From NCBI GenBank assembly GCA_900772565.1, contig CAAHET010000122.1, positions 1 through 10,281 of the forward strand: a stretch of 10,281 bases of DNA, written 5' to 3'. Numbering within the stretch: the stretch's first letter is position 1; the number at the start of each line of letters is the position of its first letter. The translations under genes and the position numbers were made by a program. This document shows positions 6,326 to 10,281 of the stretch, piece by piece. A model generated the notes under the pieces. That model had not been told where the DNA came from. It did not search any database and was given only the letters and a program-made list of their open reading frames with translations. This stretch comes from an uncultured Faecalibacterium sp. GTDB lineage: Bacteria > Bacillota > Clostridia > Oscillospirales > Ruminococcaceae.

Positions 6326-6353
6326 TTGAAAACACAACCGTAACTGTTATAAT
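6326..6353 (+). promoter_or_regulatory. Possible internal promoter before the dehydrogenase gene
   Basis: TTGAAA (6326-6331), 16 bases and a perfect TATAAT (6348-6353) fill the 51-base gap after fruK. The -10 box runs straight into AAAAGGAGAG, so a transcript from it would begin inside the ribosome binding site (6356-6364) and might be poorly translated. It may add mRNA or may simply be A/T-rich spacer. Confidence 0.35.
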
Positions 6354-6370
6354 AAAAGGAGAGTTTCATT

Positions 6371-7645
6371 ATGAAAGTCAAAGCTGTTCGTCTGCACGCC
6401 GCCAACGATCTGCGTCTGGATACTTTTGAACTGCCGGAGATCAAGGATGACGAGATCCTTGTCAAGGTCGTTTCCGACAGCATCTGCATGTCTACTTACA
6501 AGTGCGCCATCCTCGGCACCGGCCACAAGCGTGTGCACCCGGATGTAGCCGAGCACCCCGCCATCATGGGTCACGAGTTTGCCGGCGATATCGTCAAGGT
6601 GGGCAAGGCGCATCAGGACAAGTTCAAGCCCGGCATGAAGTTCACCCTGCAGCCTGCCCTGAACTACAAGGGCACCATGTGGAGCCCCGGCTACTCCTAC
6701 GAGTTCTTCGGCGGCGATGCCACCTACTGCATCATCCCTGCCGAGGTCATGGAGCTGGGCTGCCTGCTGGAGTACAAGGGCCGCGCTTACTACGAGGCTT
6801 CTCTGGCCGAGCCCATGAGCTGCTCCATCGGTGCGTTCAACGCCGCTTACCACACCAAGATGGGTGTGTACCATCACGATATGGGTATCAAGAAGGGCGG
6901 CAAGCTGGCCATTCTGGCCGGTGCCGGCCCCATGGGTCTGGGTGCTCTGACCTATGCACTGCACCGTGATGTGCGCCCCGGCATGGTGGTGGTCACCGAT
7001 ATCAACGAGGATCGTCTGGCCCGTGCGGAGTCCCTCTTCCCCCCGAAGGAGGTCAAGGAGAAGGACGGCATCGACCTGTACTTCGTCAACACCGCCAACA
7101 TGGCAGACCCTGCTGCCGAGCTGCGGGAGCTGACCGGCGGCACCGGCTTTGATGATGTGTTCTGCTACGCTCCCATTGCGCCGGTGGTGGAGCTGTCCAG
7201 CGCCGTGCTGGGCCGTGACGGCTGCCTGAACTTCTTTGCAGGCCCCACCGATAAACAGTTCAGCGCCAAGATGAACTTCTACGATGTGCACTACAACTCT
7301 ACCCATGTCATGGGCACCACCGGCGGCAATACCGCCGATATGATCGAGTCGCTGGAGCTGACCGCCGCCAAGCGCATCGACCCGGCTGTGATGGTCACCC
7401 ACATCGGCGGTCTGGACGCCGCTGCCGAGACCACCCTGAACCTGCCCAAGATCCCCGGCGGCAAAAAGCTGATCTACACCCACCTGACCATGCCCCTTAC
7501 CGCCCTGACCGATCTGCGTGCCAAGGGCGAGCAGGACAACGACCCCCGCTATACCGCACTGGCTGACATCGTGGATGACCACAACGGCCTGTGGTGCCCG
7601 GAAGCAGAGGAATATCTGCTGGCAAACTTCAACCCGGAGGACTAA
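6371..7645 (+). CDS. Zinc-type sugar-phosphate dehydrogenase, like L-sorbose-1-phosphate reductase SorE
   Basis: This 424-residue protein belongs to the medium-chain zinc dehydrogenase family. The opening residues (AVRLHAANDLRLDTFELPEIKDDEILVKVV region, about 5-34) and overall length resemble SorE, which interconverts L-sorbose 1-phosphate and glucitol 6-phosphate. Likely catalytic zinc ligands are Cys39 (DSICMS), His68-Glu69 (MGHEF) and Glu147 (LAEPMS). The four-cysteine structural zinc loop of classical alcohol dehydrogenases is missing. The Rossmann motif is AGAGPMGLG at 183-191, and Asp210 (VVVTDIN) at the end of the second strand favours NAD over NADP. A good ribosome binding site lies at 6356-6364. 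It is flanked by fruK and a DeoR regulator. In this setting its substrate could be mannitol 1-phosphate or glucitol 6-phosphate. Acting on the former at the carbon next to the phosphate would yield fructose 1-phosphate for FruK. The family call is firm, the substrate is not. Confidence 0.88.
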   Translation: MKVKAVRLHAANDLRLDTFELPEIKDDEILVKVVSDSICMSTYKCAILGTGHKRVHPDVAEHPAIMGHEFAGDIVKVGKAHQDKFKPGMKFTLQPALNYKGTMWSPGYSYEFFGGDATYCIIPAEVMELGCLLEYKGRAYYEASLAEPMSCSIGAFNAAYHTKMGVYHHDMGIKKGGKLAILAGAGPMGLGALTYALHRDVRPGMVVVTDINEDRLARAESLFPPKEVKEKDGIDLYFVNTANMADPAAELRELTGGTGFDDVFCYAPIAPVVELSSAVLGRDGCLNFFAGPTDKQFSAKMNFYDVHYNSTHVMGTTGGNTADMIESLELTAAKRIDPAVMVTHIGGLDAAAETTLNLPKIPGGKKLIYTHLTMPLTALTDLRAKGEQDNDPRYTALADIVDDHNGLWCPEAEEYLLANFNPED

Positions 7646-7693
7646 GCGGAGCGTGCCATGGGACAGGACAAACGCAGACAGGAGGAATCTCCC

Positions 7694-8446
7694 ATGGAAC
7701 AACGCCGCAATCAGATCGTGGAACTGGTGAACCGCAAAGGCAGCATCAGCTTTGCCCAGCTCAAGGAAGCCTTTCCTTCCGTATCGGAAATGACCCTGCG
7801 CACCGACCTGAAAGCACTGGATGAAGCCCGCCGCGTGGTGCGGGTGCATGGCGGTGTCAAGTCGGTGGAGCAGGTGGTGGGCACAGACGACCTGCTGAGC
7901 CGCCGTTCTGCCCGCAATGCCGAGGCAAAGCAGATCATTGCCGAAAAAGCCGCCGCCCTGCTGCGCCCCAACACCACCCTGTTTCTGGATTCCGGCAGCA
8001 CCGCCACAGCGGTGGCCCGGTGCATCCCGGATCAGCCCATGCTCATCTACACCAGCGGTCTGAGCTGTGCCATGGAGCTGGCAAAGCTGGAAAAGCCCCA
8101 TGTGTCCCTGCCGGGCGGCAGCCTGAACCGGTTCAGCATGAGCGTCTGCGGTGCGCAGAGCATCCAGACGATGGAGGGCATCAACTTCGATCTGCTGCTG
8201 CTGGGCGTGACCAGTTACAGCCCGGACACCGGTTTTACCTGCGGCGTGGAGGATGAAGCACGGCTCAAGCAGACCGTGCTCCGCCGCTGTGAGCAGAAAG
8301 CCGTGCTGCTGGATTCCTCCAAGATCGGACTGAAAAGCACATTCCATATCTGCGGGCTGTCTGAGGTGGACATCATTGTCTCGGACGGAAAGCTGCCCGC
8401 AGCGTTTTTACAGGCCTGCCGGAACGCAGGCGTAACGGTACTATAA
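7694..8446 (+). CDS. DeoR-family sugar-phosphate-responsive transcription regulator
   Basis: This 250-residue protein has the full DeoR layout. The N-terminal helix-turn-helix lies at about 6-50 (ISFAQLKEAFPSVSEMTLR, then TDLKALDE), followed by RVHGGV at 50-55. A C-terminal phosphosugar-sensing domain follows, with LDSGSTATA at 98-106, YTSGLS at 119-124, LPGGSLN at 139-145, GFTCGVEDEA at 180-189, Lys192 and LLDSSKIG at 205-212. I start it at the ATG at 7694, which has AGGAGG 8 bases before it (7680-7685). The in-frame ATG at 7658 would add 12 residues and lacks a good site. It lies 48 bases after the dehydrogenase and 13 before nagB, so it is probably an autoregulated member of the operon. 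The effector is likely a sugar phosphate such as fructose 1- or 6-phosphate, by analogy with the family. Repressor is the usual role. Confidence 0.92.
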   Translation: MEQRRNQIVELVNRKGSISFAQLKEAFPSVSEMTLRTDLKALDEARRVVRVHGGVKSVEQVVGTDDLLSRRSARNAEAKQIIAEKAAALLRPNTTLFLDSGSTATAVARCIPDQPMLIYTSGLSCAMELAKLEKPHVSLPGGSLNRFSMSVCGAQSIQTMEGINFDLLLLGVTSYSPDTGFTCGVEDEARLKQTVLRRCEQKAVLLDSSKIGLKSTFHICGLSEVDIIVSDGKLPAAFLQACRNAGVTVL

Positions 8447-8459
8447 AAGGAGCGTTATT

Positions 8460-9188
8460 ATGAAAATCATCCGCGCAAAAGATTATCAGGATATGTCCCG
8501 CAAGGCGGCCAACATCATCTCTGCACAGGTCATTATGAAGCCGGACTGTGTGCTGGGTCTTGCCACCGGCGGCACCCCGGTGGGCACGTATGCCCAACTG
8601 GTGGACTGGTATAACAAGGGCGACTTGGATTTCTCCGAGGTCACCACCGTCAATCTGGACGAGTACCGCGGCCTGCCCAAGGAGCATCCCCAGAGCTACT
8701 GGTATTTCATGAACGAGAACCTGTTCAGCAAGGTCAACATCGACCCGGCCAAGACCAACCTGCCGGACGGCACCAATCTGGACACTGCCGCCGAGTGTGC
8801 CCGCTACAACGGTATCATCCACAAGCTGGGCGGCATCGACCTGCAGCTGCTGGGCATCGGCCCCAATGGTCATATCGGTTTCAATGAGCCGGGTCAGGCC
8901 TTTGAGCTGGAGACCCACTGCATCGACCTTGCGCCCACCACCATCGAAGCCAACAAGCGCTTCTTTGACGGCAACGAAGCCCTCGTGCCCAAGCAGGCCT
9001 ATACCATGGGCATCAAGACCATCATGCAGGCACGCAAGGTGCTGGTGGTAGCCAACGGCAAGGCCAAAGCACAGGCCGTCAAGGATGCCGTGACCGGCCC
9101 TGTGACCCCCGCCTGCCCCGGCAGCATCCTGCAGCTGCACCCGGACTGCATCCTTGTGGCAGACGAGGAAGCACTGAGCCTGCTGTAA
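8460..9188 (+). CDS. nagB: Glucosamine-6-phosphate deaminase
   Basis: This 242-residue cytoplasmic enzyme converts glucosamine 6-phosphate to fructose 6-phosphate and ammonia. Its length matches the short monomeric Bacillus NagB type rather than the longer allosteric E. coli enzyme. Visible motifs are LATGGTPVGTY at 34-44, NLDEYRG at 65-71 with catalytic Asp67, and LGIGPNGHIGFNEPG at 131-145 with His138 and Glu143. The AAAAGGAG ribosome binding site (8445-8452) overlaps the deoR stop codon, showing tight coupling. No nagA is present, so the gene is separated from the usual N-acetylglucosamine pathway. It may serve glucosamine taken up as the 6-phosphate, or recycle amino sugars while the operon is on. 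Confidence 0.95.
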   Translation: MKIIRAKDYQDMSRKAANIISAQVIMKPDCVLGLATGGTPVGTYAQLVDWYNKGDLDFSEVTTVNLDEYRGLPKEHPQSYWYFMNENLFSKVNIDPAKTNLPDGTNLDTAAECARYNGIIHKLGGIDLQLLGIGPNGHIGFNEPGQAFELETHCIDLAPTTIEANKRFFDGNEALVPKQAYTMGIKTIMQARKVLVVANGKAKAQAVKDAVTGPVTPACPGSILQLHPDCILVADEEALSLL

Positions 9189-9245
9189 ACTCCCAAAGCC
9201 AATCTCTTCATTTACCATAACTTTGCACAAGATCCAACCAAAGCA

Positions 9246-9287
9246 CAGAAAGAGCCGGACCTGTTTGAATGGGTCCGGCTCTTTCTG
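9246..9287 (+). terminator. Terminator hairpin after nagB, possibly bidirectional
   Basis: CAGAAAGAGCCGGACC (9246-9261) pairs perfectly over 16 bp with 9272-9287 around a 10-base loop. It begins 57 bases after the nagB stop. No T tract follows on the plus strand beyond the CTCTTTCT inside the stem. On the minus strand it lies 15 bases after the stop of the gene remnant at 9302-9420, so it may originally have served that gene. Bases 9189-9245 show nothing else. Confidence 0.7.
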
Positions 9288-9301
9288 CGTATGGTGCAGG
9301 G

Positions 9302-9420
9302 TCAATTTTCTGATCTGCCGTGGTCACACCCCAGCGCCAGGTAGTGCTCCATCTCCCCTCTCAGCACCATCTGTGCAAACGCGAACTTTTGAAAATACGC
9401 CACTTTCGGCAGCTTGCAAG
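9302..9420 (-). pseudogene. Probable 3' remnant of an unknown gene
   Basis: Between two terminators the minus strand has an open frame ending in TGA at 9304-9302. It reads like genuine protein: FAQMVLRGEMEHYLALG is preceded by KLPKVAYFQKFA and followed by CDHGRSEN, with GC-rich third positions like the real genes. Upstream it runs into the A/T-rich tail of the sirtuin terminator without a start codon or ribosome binding site. An internal ATG at 9370 would leave only 22 residues. I do not recognise the family. It may be a gene tail left by a deletion, or a chance open frame. Confidence 0.3.
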
Positions 9421-9440
9421 AAAAAACAAGGGAAACTTTA

Positions 9441-9476
9441 GCAAAAAGAGAGAGGGCTGGACGGTACCAGCCCTCT
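9441..9476 (-). terminator. Rho-independent terminator of the sirtuin gene
   Basis: On the minus strand AGAGGGCTGG and CCAGCCCTCT (9476-9467 and 9460-9451) form a perfect 10-bp stem with a 6-base loop. It is followed by CTCTTTTTGC, giving a T tract. It begins 6 bases after the stop codon of the sirtuin gene. Confidence 0.88.
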
Positions 9477-9482
9477 TGTGGG

Positions 9483-10280
9483 TCACAATTGCGCCATCAT
9501 AGCGCCAATATCCGCATGGATGCAGACAGACTGCCGCTCGATCTCCGGCGGGCAAATGGCCTGTCCCTGATTGACACAGGCGTAGAATGCGTTTGGATTT
9601 TTAGCGGTCATCCGCCAGAACGGATACTTGATGATGACCGGGGTGTTGTAGCCAACGCCAATTTCCAAAAAGAGAATGTTCTGCCCCTCATGACGGCGCA
9701 GAAATTCACTGTATCGCTCTGCCGCACGGTGCCATCCTTCATCCTCTACAAAGGTGTCGTCTGCACGCAGGTTCATGTTCATGGGCCTGCCGCAATGGGG
9801 GCAATGGGGCACAAGCTCCGATGGGATCTTTGTCTTGAGCGGTGAGGACTTCGGTACACTCAAGGAGCCATCCGGCAGGATCTGATACCCTTGTGCTTCG
9901 ACCATCTGCCGGATAATGGGTTCATTATCAAAGGTCTCCTGACAGCAAGGCTCGGAGCACTGGAACAGACCATAATCGCCCTGCGTGTAGAACAGACGCT
10001 TTTTGTCAAAGCCTGCTTTCTGAAAACAGTGATCCACATTCGTGGTCAGTACAAAATAGTCCTTGTTTTTCACAAGGGAAAACAGGTCTTGATACACCGG
10101 TTTGGGGGCATCCATATAGCGGTTGATGTAAATATAGCGGCTCCAATAAGCCCAGTGTTCTTCCAGCGAAGAATATGGATAAAAGCCGCCGGAGTACATA
10201 TCCTGAATGCCGTACTTTGCTGCAAAATCCGCAAAATACTGCTCAAATCGTTCCCCGTCATAGGTAAAACCTGCTGAGGT
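9483..10280 (-). CDS. Sir2-family protein of class M type (probable protein ADP-ribosyltransferase), N-terminus cut by the window edge
   Basis: The frame is open to the right edge, so 265 C-terminal residues are visible and the start is missing, perhaps 20-35 residues. An ATG at 10199 is internal, because the upstream frame reads TSAGFTYDGERFEQYF, the usual Sir2 NAD-binding GAGxSxxAGF segment. Fragment residues 78-84 are LTTNVDH with the NAD-site Asn81. Residues 98-104 are YTQGDYG, where the catalytic His of deacetylating sirtuins is Gln100. Asn and Gln at these places are hallmarks of class M sirtuins (SirTM), which ADP-ribosylate lipoylated GcvH-like carrier proteins in Staphylococcus and Streptococcus. 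A zinc site is formed by CSEPCC (about 108-113) and CPHC. The C-terminal GVGYNTPVIIKYPFW also fits Sir2. The partner genes of SirTM operons (macrodomain, GcvH-L, LplA2) are not in the window but could lie beyond the edge. The gene ends in its own terminator. The family is firm, and activity as ADP-ribosyltransferase is inferred. Confidence 0.88.
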   Translation of the reverse strand, partial: TSAGFTYDGERFEQYFADFAAKYGIQDMYSGGFYPYSSLEEHWAYWSRYIYINRYMDAPKPVYQDLFSLVKNKDYFVLTTNVDHCFQKAGFDKKRLFYTQGDYGLFQCSEPCCQETFDNEPIIRQMVEAQGYQILPDGSLSVPKSSPLKTKIPSELVPHCPHCGRPMNMNLRADDTFVEDEGWHRAAERYSEFLRRHEGQNILFLEIGVGYNTPVIIKYPFWRMTAKNPNAFYACVNQGQAICPPEIERQSVCIHADIGAMMAQL

Positions 10281-10281
10281 A

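Noticed and set aside
5318..6337. A 339-codon minus-strand open frame opposite fruK
   Set aside because: FruK on the plus strand has all family motifs, and the minus frame has none.
7658..7693. Upstream ATG start for the DeoR gene
   Set aside because: It has only a weak binding site, while the ATG at 7694 has AGGAGG at ideal spacing and gives the usual 250-residue length.
6347..8347. A 666-codon minus-strand open frame spanning the dehydrogenase and DeoR genes
   Set aside because: It spans two recognisable plus-strand genes and their spacer, and its translation is the His/Gly/Gln-rich pattern of antisense frames.
8373..9305. A 310-codon minus-strand open frame opposite nagB
   Set aside because: It is the antisense shadow of a clear NagB.
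9891..10277. A 128-codon plus-strand open frame at the right edge
   Set aside because: It is antisense to the sirtuin, whose NAD and zinc motifs are plain on the minus strand.

Overview
The window looks like chromosome of a GC-rich, low-redox Firmicute, most likely an Oscillospirales/Ruminococcaceae gut anaerobe such as Faecalibacterium. Supporting this are a Gram-positive-type HPr, a PRD regulator of the MtlR type, strong AAGGAGG-type ribosome binding sites, GC-rich third codon positions and a class M-like sirtuin. The genus is an inference by eye, not a database match.

Layout. Bases 1-370 hold no convincing gene but contain a run of hairpins. A minus-strand operon follows: a full-length mannitol PTS transporter IICBA (mtlA, 2660-738), then a small HPr (713-459), ending in a strong terminator (371-420). 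The divergent intergenic region 2661-3056 carries a good mtlA promoter, a plausible mtlR promoter and two copies of a palindromic operator of the form TGTCACC-N7-GGTGACA. On the plus strand mtlR (3057-5129) is a single-gene unit with its own terminator (5140-5182). A second plus-strand operon starts from a near-consensus promoter (5293-5321): 1-phosphofructokinase (fruK), a zinc-type sugar-phosphate dehydrogenase like SorE, a DeoR-family regulator and glucosamine-6-phosphate deaminase (nagB), ending at a hairpin (9246-9287). At the right edge, on the minus strand, is a sirtuin that runs off the window. It has its own terminator (9441-9476), and a short gene remnant lies between the two terminators.

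How the genes may work together. MtlA would import mannitol as mannitol 1-phosphate, using phosphate passed on by HPr, and MtlR would sense PTS activity and control mtlA. The usual next enzyme, MtlD (mannitol-1-phosphate 5-dehydrogenase, giving fructose 6-phosphate), is absent from the window. Instead there is a SorE-like dehydrogenase, a family known to act on the carbon next to the phosphorylated carbon, beside a 1-phosphofructokinase and with no fructose PTS. On mannitol 1-phosphate that regiochemistry would give fructose 1-phosphate, exactly the substrate of FruK. The main hypothesis is therefore a mannitol route through fructose 1-phosphate rather than fructose 6-phosphate. An identical 12-base motif at the transcription starts of mtlA and fruK suggests that one regulator, perhaps the DeoR protein, links the two operons.

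Other points of interest are an HPr with Lys in place of regulatory Ser46, and a sirtuin with Gln in place of the catalytic His, as in protein ADP-ribosylating class M sirtuins.
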